The translations under genes were made by a program, and so were the position numbers. Below are positions 33,470-43,027 of a stretch of DNA of 56,476 bases, piece by piece. The notes beneath the pieces were generated by a model. The model was not told where the DNA came from and did not search any database. It was given only the letters and a program-made list of their open reading frames with translations. This stretch comes from Bacillota bacterium (lineage in GTDB: Bacteria; Bacillota; DTU025): NCBI GenBank assembly GCA_028709305.1, contig JAQVXE010000005.1:1-56476 (forward strand), in the 5' to 3' direction. Each line of letters begins with the position of its first letter. The first letter of the stretch is position 1.

Positions 33470-35940
33470 AGGCAGTGATCATGGCGGGAGGTAAAGGAAC
33501 GAGGCTGCGGCCGTTGACTTGCAGCATGCCGAAACCCATGGTGCCAGTTGTGAACAGGCCGATGATGGAGCATGTGGTCGATCTTCTTGTTGCCCATGGT
33601 TTCACCGACCTAGCCTGTACCCTGTGTTACATGCCAGAGGCAATACGGAGTCATTTTGGCGACGGTTCGTCAATGGGATGCAGGATTACTTACTCAGTAG
33701 AGGATACCCCTCTTGGCACTGCCGGAAGCGTAAGGGCTCTTGGGGATTTCCTCGATGACACGTTTCTCGTCATTAGCGGTGATGCGCTTACCGACATTGA
33801 TCTTGCATCGGCAGTCGCCTTCCACCGTGAGAAGGATGCGGCAGTGACCATCGTTCTGACTCGGGTCGCCACTCCACTAGAATATGGAGTCGTAATCGTG
33901 GATGACGATGGCCGGATCACTAGATTCCTTGAGAAGCCCAGCTGGGGTGAGGTATTCAGCGACACTGTCAACACGGGGATCTACGTGTTGGAGCCTGAGA
34001 TAATGAGGAAAGTCAGTCCGTCGTGTGAGTTCGACTTCAGCAAGAACCTCTTTCCAATGCTGCTCGGCGAAGGGTATCCAATGTACGGCTACATAGCAGA
34101 TGGATACTGGTGCGATATCGGCAACCTGGACCAGTACCGGAAGACATCCCAGGATATCTTAGAGGGCAAGGTTGGGGTGAGGATTCCCGGTGATCTTGTG
34201 GATAACGGCATTTGGGTAAGTGAGGGTGCCGAAATTGGGAACATGGCAGCCCTGCGCCCGCCTGTAGTAGTTGGAGCAGGGGCCAAAATCGAGGCCGGTG
34301 CCTTGGTTGGGGAGTACTCTGTTGTGGGGCCATCCTGCATCATTGCAGAAGGCGCCTCGGTTCTAAGGTCCATACTGTCCACAGGTTGCTTCATTGGGTC
34401 TGGCGCAGAAGCGCATGGAGCGATACTTGGGAGCCGAGTGAGCGCCAAAGCAGGCGTATCTATCCAGGAGGGCGCGGTAATCGGTTCCGGCTGCTCCATA
34501 GGTGAACGGGCTCAGGTGCGTCCGGGGGTCAAAATATGGCCTGATAAGACCGTGGACGGCGGTGCTCAGATCAGCACGAGCCTGGTATGGGGGGCTTCCT
34601 GGTCGAAGCGCCTGTTCGGGCTCCTAGGCGTGGCCGGGCTGGCCAATATTGAGGTCACGCCCGATTTTGCTGCCCGGTTGGGAGCTGCCTATGGTTCGTG
34701 CCTTTCCAATGGGACGTTAGCGGTATCCAGCGATGTCCATCCCGTATCTGACATGATAAGGCGGGCTTTGACGTCGGGAATCCTGTCATCGGGAATGTCA
34801 GTGGCGGAGCTTGATCCTGGAACAACAGCAGTGGCCAGATACGCCGTTCAATCGCTTGGGGCTGGTGGGGGAGTGCATGTGCGGGTATCGCCGACCGACA
34901 GAAACTCGACCCTGTTGGAATTCCTTGACCCAAGCGGGATCAATATAGACAAGGCGATTGAGAGGAGAATCGAGAATGCCTTCCTCACAGAGGACTTCAA
35001 GCGTGCAAACCCTGACAAAGCAGGCAGGGCTATGGCGGTCGAGGGGACTGTAGCCAGGTATCTCGATGCCATCACCGCATCAGTCGATGTTGATGTTGTG
35101 CGTAGTTGTCGAATGAAGGTTGCAGCAGGATATGACAGAGCTTACGTAGGGGAGCTCATCAGCGCTTTTTGCGATGCTTGTGGGTGCGATCTGCACCATG
35201 TGGACATATCCCAGTCAGCGTGGGCCCCATCTTCGGTGGCCGACGCCGTTGCAATGACACGATCCGACCTCGGTTTCTTGCTTGACCGAAATGCAGAAAG
35301 ACTTGTGCTTGTGGATGAGACAGGATCGAGCATCTCAAACGAAGAGATGCTGGCTCTCATTTGCGTAGCTCTCATGACATCTCACCGTGGTACAACTGTT
35401 GCTGTGCCAGTTACGGCATCCTCGTCAATAGAACGACTGGCTGCCGCCTTCAGGGGCCATGTGGTGCGAACTCAGGCTAACCCCAGATCGATGATGGAGA
35501 AAGCGATCGAAGCCCGGGTTAGAATGGGAGAGGCAAACTTGCCTCATTTTCAGCCTGTGCTGGATGGGGTCTTCGCTCTAGCAGTGGTCTTTGAGTATCT
35601 TGCGAGGGAAGGGAGCACACTGTCGGCCTTTGCGCAAATGGCACCGAGATCCTACATGGCGAAGCAGATTGTGGATTGCCCGTGGGAGGACAAAGGCAGA
35701 GTGATGCGGAGATTGATAGAGGAGACTGATGGTGAAGATGTCCAGCTTATAGACGGCATAAAAGTTTATGGCGATCACGGATGGACGCTGATACTCCCCG
35801 ACTCTGAGGAACCCTTGTTCCATGTGTACAGTGAGGCGCAGAGTCAGGAGATCGCTGAGGAAATAGCAGGGATATATGTAAGCAGGATCGCAGAGACCAT
35901 TTCAGACACGCAGATGACAGGAGGCGCTCGCAACATGTAG
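33466..35940 (+). CDS. sugar-1-phosphate nucleotidyltransferase fused to a degenerate phosphomannomutase domain
   Basis: 824 residues. Residues about 1-235 are a nucleotidyltransferase with [13 protein letters not shown] at the N-terminus and [20 protein letters not shown] near 145-165. About 240-370 are left-handed beta-helix hexapeptide repeats. The rest follows the phosphohexomutase layout ([21 protein letters not shown], then [15 protein letters not shown]). The mutase phosphoserine loop TASHNP is replaced by VSPTDRN, and the metal loop DGDGDR reads LDRNAER near 606-612, so the mutase domain is probably not catalytic. Similar fusions are annotated as mannose-1-phosphate guanylyltransferases. 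Overlap with the upstream glucan synthase-like gene suggests NDP-glucose as product; nucleotide and sugar are inferred. Confidence 0.82.
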   Translation: MKAVIMAGGKGTRLRPLTCSMPKPMVPVVNRPMMEHVVDLLVAHGFTDLACTLCYMPEAIRSHFGDGSSMGCRITYSVEDTPLGTAGSVRALGDFLDDTFLVISGDALTDIDLASAVAFHREKDAAVTIVLTRVATPLEYGVVIVDDDGRITRFLEKPSWGEVFSDTVNTGIYVLEPEIMRKVSPSCEFDFSKNLFPMLLGEGYPMYGYIADGYWCDIGNLDQYRKTSQDILEGKVGVRIPGDLVDNGIWVSEGAEIGNMAALRPPVVVGAGAKIEAGALVGEYSVVGPSCIIAEGASVLRSILSTGCFIGSGAEAHGAILGSRVSAKAGVSIQEGAVIGSGCSIGERAQVRPGVKIWPDKTVDGGAQISTSLVWGASWSKRLFGLLGVAGLANIEVTPDFAARLGAAYGSCLSNGTLAVSSDVHPVSDMIRRALTSGILSSGMSVAELDPGTTAVARYAVQSLGAGGGVHVRVSPTDRNSTLLEFLDPSGINIDKAIERRIENAFLTEDFKRANPDKAGRAMAVEGTVARYLDAITASVDVDVVRSCRMKVAAGYDRAYVGELISAFCDACGCDLHHVDISQSAWAPSSVADAVAMTRSDLGFLLDRNAERLVLVDETGSSISNEEMLALICVALMTSHRGTTVAVPVTASSSIERLAAAFRGHVVRTQANPRSMMEKAIEARVRMGEANLPHFQPVLDGVFALAVVFEYLAREGSTLSAFAQMAPRSYMAKQIVDCPWEDKGRVMRRLIEETDGEDVQLIDGIKVYGDHGWTLILPDSEEPLFHVYSEAQSQEIAEEIAGIYVSRIAETISDTQMTGGARNM

Positions 35941-35964
35941 CTTGTGACGAACATGTTGCACTAG

Positions 35965-36049
35965 TTCGGAGTGCCGAATTCTGAGTACCCGCAGCTCGGC
36001 TTCAATTCAATTGGCAGTTGGGGGGTGCTCAGGTCTTGGGCACTCCGAA
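35965..36049. terminator. long interrupted hairpin between convergent genes
   Basis: Outer stem TTCGGAGTGCC/GGCACTCCGAA (11 bp) and inner stem CTGAGTACCC/GGGTGCTCAG (10 bp, one G-T) are separated by a short internal loop, with a 32-nt apical loop. It fills the gap between the nucleotidyltransferase gene (plus) and the GH57 gene (minus) and is probably a bidirectional terminator. Confidence 0.5.
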
Positions 36050-36069
36050 TCGCGTCCGCTTTCCAGACG

Positions 36070-37677
36070 CTACAGGCTGGCTTGGCTGCCCGCGTATACC
36101 GTATAGTCAATGTTGGGGAAGAGGTTGGTCTTTTCTTCAATCTCCGCAAGCCACCTGGGATCTATGGTTGACGCTTTTATCTCATCGTACAGCCGCAAAA
36201 AGCGCGCAACATGTGTCTCAACTCTCTTCTTCGCATAGCCCACACAGGTTCGGGCTTTCATTATGAACGCCCAATCAGAGCTCTGAGCCAGAAGTAGTTC
36301 ACGCGCGGCCTGGGCGAGAGCGCGCTGCGTGAGCTCGGGTTGGGGATGTGGATATGAACGGGCCAATTCAGTCATTCGCCAGGCCATGGTGTGAAGATGC
36401 CGGTAGATCCAGTTGTTGCAGTCTGCCAGCCAAACTTCGCTGTATCCCATGTATCCCCATGACGACATGGATGGTGTGGTGACCTGATTGCGCGGGTAGA
36501 GCATCAGGTAGTCGGATGGGGTTGCCAATGCTATTGTATTCTGGTCGTATGCGATCTTACGAATCACGTAGTCGAGGAACTCGGGGCCTTCGAACCACCA
36601 ATGGCCGAACAGCTCTGCGTCGTAAGGAGCCACTATTATGGGTTTGCGATCCATCACAGATGCAAGGTATTCTACCTGGCGTTCTCTATTGAAGACGAAG
36701 TTCCCGGCATGTGTGGCGGCTTTTTCAACTGCCCACTGACGTACGTATGGCTCCTTGTGATCGGTATTGCCTGTTACCCGGTAATACTTGAGCCCGGTCT
36801 GCATTCTGACAGGGGAATTGCCCATTAGCGGTTTGATCGATTCCCAATCGAGTTCATGTCCGATATCGCGATAGAATTCCCGATAGTCGTAATCACCAGG
36901 GTATCCCTCCTGCGCACTCCAAACCTGTTTGGATGATTCCATGTCGCGGCCGAGCGCTGCTACGCCTGAACGGCAGTAAACAGGGGAGTACACTCCGTAT
37001 CTTGGTCTTACAGAAGCGTTGAGCACTCCGTGGGAATCGGTGAAGAAGTAGTTGATTCCGGCTTCCTTGAGGTATCTGTCGATCCCCGGGAAGTATCCGC
37101 ATTCGGGGAGCCAGAAGCCTTTCGGGCTAAACCCGAAAACCTGCCTGAAGTAATCTACGCCAGCGTGGATCTGTGCGCGGGCGGCTTCAGGGCAGACTTC
37201 CATCAAAGGCAGATACCCGTGTGTGGCCGCTGTAGTAATAAGCTCAACGCAGCCTGAGGCTGAAAGTTCGCGGAGCCCTACTGTCATGTCGCCGCCAAGT
37301 CGGTTCCAGTAGATATCTTGAGCTGATTGGAACCGATCCCGGTACATCTGTGCAATCTCATTGAACTGCGGCAGCCACCGGGTTCGTACAACCTCCCGGT
37401 CTGCTAGTTCAATGAGGTTGTTCACGTAGGTTGAGAATCGCGTCTGAAGCAGTGAATCGTGGAACATCGACAGCAGGGTTGGGGAGACTGATATCGTGAT
37501 CCGGTAGGGAACACCTTCGTCTGCAAGGCGCGAAAGAATCATGTAAAGAGGAATATAGGTCTCAATCAGTGCTTCGTAGAACCATTTTTCTTCCAGATAG
37601 TGTTCTCCATCTGCATGTCGAACGAAAGGAAGATGTGCGTGCAATACAATAGCGAGATATCCCAGTGGAGTCGACAA
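36070..37677 (-). CDS. GH57 1,4-alpha-glucan branching enzyme-like protein (copy 1)
   Basis: 535 residues. It begins with the GH57 region GYLAIVLHAHLPFVRH. The nucleophile motif is intact, GFWLPECGYFPG near 180-191, and the acid/base region reads VAPYDAELFGHWWFEG near 345-360. The C-terminal helical domain (LYPRNQVTTPSMSSWGYMGY, SDWAFIMKARTCVGYA) is that of the Thermus/Thermococcus GH57 branching enzymes. It should introduce alpha-1,6 branches into alpha-glucan in the cytoplasm, as no signal peptide is present. It is translated after the DUF4912 gene with a 3-bp gap. A second GH57 of the same type is encoded divergently 1.2 kb away. Confidence 0.87.
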   Translation of the reverse strand: MSTPLGYLAIVLHAHLPFVRHADGEHYLEEKWFYEALIETYIPLYMILSRLADEGVPYRITISVSPTLLSMFHDSLLQTRFSTYVNNLIELADREVVRTRWLPQFNEIAQMYRDRFQSAQDIYWNRLGGDMTVGLRELSASGCVELITTAATHGYLPLMEVCPEAARAQIHAGVDYFRQVFGFSPKGFWLPECGYFPGIDRYLKEAGINYFFTDSHGVLNASVRPRYGVYSPVYCRSGVAALGRDMESSKQVWSAQEGYPGDYDYREFYRDIGHELDWESIKPLMGNSPVRMQTGLKYYRVTGNTDHKEPYVRQWAVEKAATHAGNFVFNRERQVEYLASVMDRKPIIVAPYDAELFGHWWFEGPEFLDYVIRKIAYDQNTIALATPSDYLMLYPRNQVTTPSMSSWGYMGYSEVWLADCNNWIYRHLHTMAWRMTELARSYPHPQPELTQRALAQAARELLLAQSSDWAFIMKARTCVGYAKKRVETHVARFLRLYDEIKASTIDPRWLAEIEEKTNLFPNIDYTVYAGSQASL

Positions 37678-37680
37678 TGA

Positions 37681-38697
37681 TCATGACCTCCCATTTTCCC
37701 TAATTGCTCTCGACACAATCCATGAGATGCCTCTGTGCATGATTCGGTCGGCCGATGTAGCGAAAATGTCAACAGGGTGGTCTCCCAATGGCAGAGCAAG
37801 GCGGACCGAGAAACTGCCGTCAGGTCCAACCGGCATTGGCATGCCGCATATCTCCACTTTTGCCCCTGGCTCTGTTGATCCATGGACAATCAGTTCGGCA
37901 TCGGCCCTAAGCCAGAAATGGCGAGCAGGTTGGTGGGCTTCGCCTAGCCCGACCATAGGGCTGCCTACTGCGCCTACGCCCCCTGACCCGAGGGCAACTT
38001 CGCGAGCGTGCTCTTCGGCTCGGGCAACCACGTGAATGCCGGGAGATGAAGGCGATAGACTAGGACGATGCAACATGTCAATCTCGCGTATGGTTAGCCA
38101 CTCTTCATCCACAATCGGAGATGGGCTGACCCTGGGAGTGTGCACAGTATTAGAACGTGCAATCAGGTAGAACTGAGATGTGCTTGTGACAAGCCCGAGG
38201 TCGACGCAGTAGGACCTGTCTGCCTGCTTTACGTCTATGTACCAGTTGCCCGCGAAGGGATGAACCTGCTTGTCGAAACTGCCAACCGAGTTACTTCCAT
38301 CGAACGCAATCCCTGTGACGTCATGAACACGGAGCGTAAGGTTGGAGCGGTCCAGCTCCTCTCCGAGCTGTCGACGGAGGCTGTTGGCCATGTCTTCAGC
38401 AATCTCCCAATAGGCATGCATCCAGAAAGGGTCGCGAACTTGGAGGACTACTCTCGTGGCTCCATAGAAACTTGGTAGTATTGGGAGTTCGCGACGTCGA
38501 GCCGGGTCCAGCTCTATGCCCTCAGGCTCAAATACGGTTACCTCCGGCAAGGATCTGTGTGGAAGCGGTTGATGGCTCAATTCCGGCGGGCTGAGCTCGA
38601 TTTCGGCATCGTTCGCCGATGCATTCTTGTGCTCTGGCACGATGAGCGCTTCTGCGCTTCCTTCTGTTTGGATGACCTCATCGAGCGAGTCCTGCAC
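37681..38697 (-). CDS. DUF4912 domain protein linked to GH57 enzymes
   Basis: 338 residues from GTG 38697, eight bases from AAGGAGG (38712-38706). Residues about 70-200 match DUF4912: LPSFYGATRVVLQVRDPFWM, HAYWEI, NWYIDV and FYLIARSNTV. The C-terminal third (about 260-338) is a beta-rich segment, ELIVHGSTEPGAKVEICGMP then GPDGSFSVRLALP, like a bacterial Ig-type repeat. No signal peptide is seen. DUF4912 genes often lie beside GH57 genes, and a glucan-binding or scaffold role has been supposed from that; no activity is known. It heads a two-gene unit with the branching-enzyme-like gene. Confidence 0.8.
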   Translation of the reverse strand: MQDSLDEVIQTEGSAEALIVPEHKNASANDAEIELSPPELSHQPLPHRSLPEVTVFEPEGIELDPARRRELPILPSFYGATRVVLQVRDPFWMHAYWEIAEDMANSLRRQLGEELDRSNLTLRVHDVTGIAFDGSNSVGSFDKQVHPFAGNWYIDVKQADRSYCVDLGLVTSTSQFYLIARSNTVHTPRVSPSPIVDEEWLTIREIDMLHRPSLSPSSPGIHVVARAEEHAREVALGSGGVGAVGSPMVGLGEAHQPARHFWLRADAELIVHGSTEPGAKVEICGMPMPVGPDGSFSVRLALPLGDHPVDIFATSADRIMHRGISWIVSRAIRENGRS

Positions 38698-38862
38698 TTA
38701 TGGAACCTCCTTACAAACACCCAAAGCATAAGGTTCAATTGCCGATGTTTGCCGTCTGGCAATCTCTTGGTTAGTCTGCCCGCTCAAAATGTGGGTTATC
38801 CCATGCCGGATACTCTTCTTGCTTTGGGCAACAATAGTTTATGCTTCAAGGAGGTGCTCACT

Positions 38863-40461
38863 ATGGACCAAATTGGAACGTTCTCTCTAGTGCTTCATTC
38901 GCATATTCCCTACTGCCGCAGGTCTGGAGTATGGCCGTTTGGAGAGGAATGGGTTTTCGAAGCAGTCGCTGAAACCTATATTCCCATACTGGACTGGCTT
39001 TTGTCTTGCTCCGAAGAGGGGATAAGACCCAATGTCACACTCAGCTTCTCCCCGGTCTTGGCAGAGCAGCTTGCCGATTCGTATATGCAATCGCGAACTA
39101 TCGAGTACATGGACGCCCGTGCCATGGCTGCGCAGGCAGATCTTAGGCGACACGAGTCGGTGCACGATGATAGGCTTGCCGGATTGTCAAGGTACTATGC
39201 CAATTTCTATGAGAATGCAAAGAAGAGGTTCACAGACTACTATGACTGCAATCTGCTGGGCGCCGTTGCCAGACTTGCTGCCAGGGGAGAAGTAGAGCTT
39301 CTTGCCACATCAGCGAGTCACGCCTACCTGCCGTTGCTATCTGGAGATTCGCGTGTCCGCACTCAGATTCGCGTGGGCTTTGAGGCCTGCCAACGGCACT
39401 TTGGCGTTTCACCCAAGGGTGCTTGGCTCCCGGAGTGCGGGTACAGCCCAGGAACCATCGAACGGGCTTTGGAGGAGTGTGGGATTGAATACTTTATCGT
39501 TGATACGCCGGCAATAGCAGGTGGAGGTCCGCGCAACCTCTACGGCGGTGTTCCCGGAGTCTGTGATAACCAGATCGGAGCGAGCCTGCCAAGTATGGCA
39601 ACGCTTGTGCCATATCGCTTACGCGACTCCAAACTGGCCGTCTTCGGCCGAGATGAGGTAACGGCCGCCCAGGTATGGTCGAGGGATGTCGGGTATCCGG
39701 GCGATGGTAACTACCTTGAATTCCACAAGAGGGATGACTCCTCTGGGCTTCGCTACTGGAAAGTCACAAGCAAGCTTCTGGATCTCGGACAGAAGCAGCT
39801 GTACAATCCCGAAGATGCACTGGCAAGCGTGATGAGGCATGCGAAGCACTTCGTCGACGTCGTAGAGGCGAGGCTCGACAGATATGGAGAGGAAACAGGA
39901 AGGCACGGGATCATAGTGGCGCCCTATGATATGGAACTCTTTGGGCACTGGTGGCATGAAGGCGTCCAGTGGCTTTCAACGGCAATGAGGATGCTGCACG
40001 ATTCGAGCCGGATTGAGTGCGCCACTTTGGGATCGTATCTCAACTCACATCCTCCCGTGCACGAAGTTGAACTCCCTGAGTGTTCGTGGGGACAGGGGGG
40101 AAAGCACGCAGTTTGGCTCAATTCTGAAACTGAATGGATGTGGGAGGCTATCTGGCGGTCACACGACACTGTGCGCAAGCTTGAGGAGGTATTCGGAACC
40201 CTGGAGGGGACCTCGCGGTCCATGGCGGAGCACGCTCTCCGCGAGCTCATTCTCTTGGAGGCCAGTGATTGGCCGTTCCTTGTGACCACCAATCAGGCTC
40301 GCACGTACGCCCGTGACCGGTTCACACAGCACCTGTCAGATTTCGAAGTTCTGGCGCAGGCTGCGATCTCCGGAGAAGTGGATTCAGGATCTCTGGAAGC
40401 TCTGGAAACGTCGTCCGTCCGGGACTCGCTCTTCACATGGCTCGACTGGGGAGGGCTATGA
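38863..40461 (+). CDS. GH57 1,4-alpha-glucan branching enzyme-like protein (copy 2)
   Basis: 532 residues from ATG 38863 with AAGGAGG upstream; the open frame back to 38557 overlaps the divergent DUF4912 gene and is not coding. The N-terminus reads GTFSLVLHSHIPYCRRSG. The nucleophile motif AWLPECGYSPG is intact near 186, and the acid/base segment VAPYDMELFGHWWHEG is intact near 352. The C-terminal domain is shorter than in copy 1. The two copies share layout but differ clearly, so they may act on different chain lengths or substrates. It is transcribed away from the DUF4912-GH57 pair across a 165-bp region that should hold both promoters; its stop codon overlaps an extended -10 box for rapZ. 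Confidence 0.85.
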   Translation: MDQIGTFSLVLHSHIPYCRRSGVWPFGEEWVFEAVAETYIPILDWLLSCSEEGIRPNVTLSFSPVLAEQLADSYMQSRTIEYMDARAMAAQADLRRHESVHDDRLAGLSRYYANFYENAKKRFTDYYDCNLLGAVARLAARGEVELLATSASHAYLPLLSGDSRVRTQIRVGFEACQRHFGVSPKGAWLPECGYSPGTIERALEECGIEYFIVDTPAIAGGGPRNLYGGVPGVCDNQIGASLPSMATLVPYRLRDSKLAVFGRDEVTAAQVWSRDVGYPGDGNYLEFHKRDDSSGLRYWKVTSKLLDLGQKQLYNPEDALASVMRHAKHFVDVVEARLDRYGEETGRHGIIVAPYDMELFGHWWHEGVQWLSTAMRMLHDSSRIECATLGSYLNSHPPVHEVELPECSWGQGGKHAVWLNSETEWMWEAIWRSHDTVRKLEEVFGTLEGTSRSMAEHALRELILLEASDWPFLVTTNQARTYARDRFTQHLSDFEVLAQAAISGEVDSGSLEALETSSVRDSLFTWLDWGGL

Positions 40462-40467
40462 TATACT
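40459..40467 (+). promoter_or_regulatory. possible extended -10 promoter for rapZ-yvcK
   Basis: TGATATACT holds TG, one base, then TATACT, an extended -10 without a good -35. It overlaps the stop codon of the GH57 gene and lies about 120 bp upstream of rapZ. Confidence 0.35.
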
Positions 40468-40585
40468 CGGAAGTGCAAACTAGAGTTTGAGGTGGGCTTC
40501 TGCACAGTTGCACGGGAAGCTCAATAGCGTCTCTCGGCGATGCGCAATGAAGATCAACTAGAACTTATCATCAGGGGATGAGAGC

Positions 40586-41497
40586 ATGACAGATACGGCG
40601 AAAAGAGGCCAAGAGCTTTCCTGCATCGTAATCACAGGGCTGTCGGGAGCGGGCAAGTCTGAGGCAGCCAGAGCATTTGAGGATCTCGGCTACTTCTGCA
40701 TTGACAACCTTCCGGTTATGCTCATCCCGAAACTGGCAGAGCTGTTGTCTGAGACGTCTGGCCGTATTGACAAGGTGGCGCTTGTTATAGACGTGCGCGG
40801 CCAGGACGTTTTCGGCCAGCTCTCCTCTGTTTTCAAAACCATGGATGATTCTGGGTTCAACTACAGAGTGCTGTTTCTGGAAGCGTCTGATGAAACCCTT
40901 GTAAATCGTTTCAAGGCGAGCAGAAGGCCACATCCGCTCGCGCCCGAGGGTAGGATCCTGGACGGGCTAAGGCTGGAAAGGCAGCTGTTGGCCGCACTTC
41001 GTGCTGGGGCGGCTTTGGTGATCGATACGTCGGGCCTAACGGCGAGGCAACTGAGAACCGAAATTGTGCGCAGGTTCGGAGATGATTCAGGTGCGCCTAC
41101 AATGCAGTTGACCCTGGTTTCATTCGGCTTCAAGCATGGCGTGCCGGCAGACGCAGACCTTGTGTTTGATGTCAGATTTCTGCCCAACCCGTTCTATGTT
41201 GACTCCCTAAGGGAGCTGACGGGGAATGACGAAGAAGTGAATGAGTATGTCATGCGTTGGCCGGTGACGAACAGATTCGTTGACAAGCTAGTGGATCTAT
41301 TCAGATTCTTGCTCCCTGAGTATGAGAGGGAGGGCAAGTTCAACCTGACGGTTGGCATTGGGTGCACAGGCGGACGCCACCGCTCGGTAGCCATTGCGAA
41401 CCAGCTAGCCAGGCCGTTGCGCGAACTTGGATACCGTACTCATACAATGCATAGGGATATCGAGATAGGCAGCGGGGACCAACCCGCATTGAAGTAG
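40586..41497 (+). CDS. rapZ: RapZ/YvcJ nucleotide-binding adapter
   Basis: 303 residues. The P-loop [20 protein letters not shown] and CIDNLP are at the N-terminus, and the C-terminal RapZ signature [19 protein letters not shown] is near 255-273. In E. coli RapZ steers RNase E to the glmZ small RNA and so controls amino-sugar synthesis; in Firmicutes the role of YvcJ is less clear, with a link to competence in Bacillus. The gene is followed by yvcK 11 bp later, and whiA lies on the far side of spmAB, preserving the classic rapZ-yvcK-whiA set. Confidence 0.92.
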   Translation: MTDTAKRGQELSCIVITGLSGAGKSEAARAFEDLGYFCIDNLPVMLIPKLAELLSETSGRIDKVALVIDVRGQDVFGQLSSVFKTMDDSGFNYRVLFLEASDETLVNRFKASRRPHPLAPEGRILDGLRLERQLLAALRAGAALVIDTSGLTARQLRTEIVRRFGDDSGAPTMQLTLVSFGFKHGVPADADLVFDVRFLPNPFYVDSLRELTGNDEEVNEYVMRWPVTNRFVDKLVDLFRFLLPEYEREGKFNLTVGIGCTGGRHRSVAIANQLARPLRELGYRTHTMHRDIEIGSGDQPALK

Positions 41498-41508
41498 GAG
41501 GGACTCTA

Positions 41509-42504
41509 ATGCGTCGAAGCCCTGTGCCAAGACTCCTTTCCCGCAGACTGCGCGTTGTGGCGCTTGGCGGTGGGACTGGGCTTTCTATGTTGTTGAGAGG
41601 TTTGAAGGAGTATACTAGCCGAATCACCGCGGTTGTGGCGGTGACGGATGACGGCGGAAGCTCGGGCAGATTGCGTCAGGAAATGGGTGTGCTGCCCCCT
41701 GGCGACATTCGAGATTGCTTGGTTGCGCTGGCAGATGCTGAACCTCTAATGAAGGAACTTTTCGACTACAGGTTCAACGGAGAAGGGCCTTTGGCAGGGC
41801 ACAATTTCGGCAATCTGTTCATCGCCGCCATGTCGGAGATAACAGGCGACTTCGAGCTTGCGATAAAGGAGTCCAGCAAAGTATTGGTGGTAAGAGGGCA
41901 CGTGCTGCCGTCTACCCTTGACAATTGTGCCTTAGGAGCAGTGCTCGAAGACGGGACGGTTGTGATGGGCGAGACATCAATTAGCAGCAGTAGTCTTGCA
42001 ATACGCGAAGTCTTCCTTGAGCCTGCGCCATGCACTCCGCTTCCGGAGACTTTGCATGCCATAGAAGCCGCAGATGTGATTGTGCTCGGCCCCGGAAGCT
42101 TGTACACCAGCGTCATGCCGAATCTTCTTGTCGAGGGCATTGCAGAGTCAATCGCCCTGTCGGATGCAGTCAAGGTCTATGTATGCAATGTCATGACACA
42201 GCCCGGGGAGACTGATGGGTACACGGCCCAGCAGCATGTGGCTGCGATTCATGAGCATGCAGGCACTAATGTCGTAGATGTGGTCATCGTGAACAATTCG
42301 CCCATATCAGGAGAGGTCCTTGCGAAATACTCCCGGGAGGGCTCCTCACCGGTTTCGTGGGATCAAAGAGCCTTGGAACAGATGGGGGTCAGGGTAGTGG
42401 ATGCCCCGGTCATCAGCAGGACCAACCTTGCGCGTCATGATCCAGCAGCACTTTCTGAGGAGATAATGGCATTGGCAGTCGGACGCCTGCTTACCGGAAA
42501 ATGA
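41509..42504 (+). CDS. yvcK: YvcK/CofD-family gluconeogenesis factor
   Basis: 331 residues from ATG 41509 with a GGAGGG SD. The family motifs [46 protein letters not shown] and GHNFGNLF are all present. YvcK is a UDP-sugar-binding relative of the CofD transferase, needed for growth on gluconeogenic carbon sources and for proper cell-wall synthesis in Bacillus. Its C-terminus overlaps the convergent spmB gene by 14 bp. Being next to the glucan and glycolysis genes fits a role in carbon partitioning. Confidence 0.93.
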   Translation: MRRSPVPRLLSRRLRVVALGGGTGLSMLLRGLKEYTSRITAVVAVTDDGGSSGRLRQEMGVLPPGDIRDCLVALADAEPLMKELFDYRFNGEGPLAGHNFGNLFIAAMSEITGDFELAIKESSKVLVVRGHVLPSTLDNCALGAVLEDGTVVMGETSISSSSLAIREVFLEPAPCTPLPETLHAIEAADVIVLGPGSLYTSVMPNLLVEGIAESIALSDAVKVYVCNVMTQPGETDGYTAQQHVAAIHEHAGTNVVDVVIVNNSPISGEVLAKYSREGSSPVSWDQRALEQMGVRVVDAPVISRTNLARHDPAALSEEIMALAVGRLLTGK

Positions 42505-43027
42505 TTCTACATGCGAGAATGGCGGCGGCGAACCCTACCATGTTGGCCATGAATGCGGCGATTGCTGAGTGGCGCATGCTGGATGCATTTACAGAACCAA
42601 AATAGAGTGCAAGGACGTATAGGGATGTGTCGGATGCCCCCTGGATCACAGATGCAAGCTTGCCGTCGAAGGTGTCGGGGCCCAGCTCCTTCAGAATGCT
42701 GGCAAGAAAGCCTAGCGACCCCGAGCCCGACAGCGGCCTGAGCAGGGCCAACATAATGTGATCAGGCCTGACTCCCAGTTTTGCGGTCGCAGGCCCAACA
42801 GCATGTGCGAGGATATCCAGTGCTCCTGAGTCGCGGAGGAGCCCTACTGCGAGGAACATTGCGATCATGGCAGGCGCTATCCTTGTTACCACTTTCAGCC
42901 CGTCAGAGGCTCCTTCTATGAAGCATGCGTACACGTCGATGCCCTTAAGTGCCCCGTAGGCTGGTATACCCAACAGGAAGAGGGGCACCAAGAGATAGGG
43001 CAGTGACGACACGAGTCTCACCTCCAT
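42491..43027 (-). CDS. spmB: spore maturation protein SpmB
   Basis: 178 residues from ATG 43027; the frame is open to 43207, but the extra N-terminus overlaps spmA and lacks membrane character. It is a multi-pass membrane protein of the nucleoside-recognition (Gate) family with [24 protein letters not shown] and [10 protein letters not shown], followed by [17 protein letters not shown]. In Bacillus, SpmA and SpmB are needed for full spore core dehydration and heat resistance. It overlaps spmA by 10 bp and ends inside the 3' end of yvcK on the opposite strand. Confidence 0.88.
   Translation of the reverse strand: MEVRLVSSLPYLLVPLFLLGIPAYGALKGIDVYACFIEGASDGLKVVTRIAPAMIAMFLAVGLLRDSGALDILAHAVGPATAKLGVRPDHIMLALLRPLSGSGSLGFLASILKELGPDTFDGKLASVIQGASDTSLYVLALYFGSVNASSMRHSAIAAFMANMVGFAAAILACRIIFR

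Noticed and set aside
38557-38862. 102-residue N-terminal extension of the second GH57 protein
   Set aside because: It overlaps the divergent DUF4912 gene and its SD; ATG 38863 has AAGGAGG upstream and the family start.
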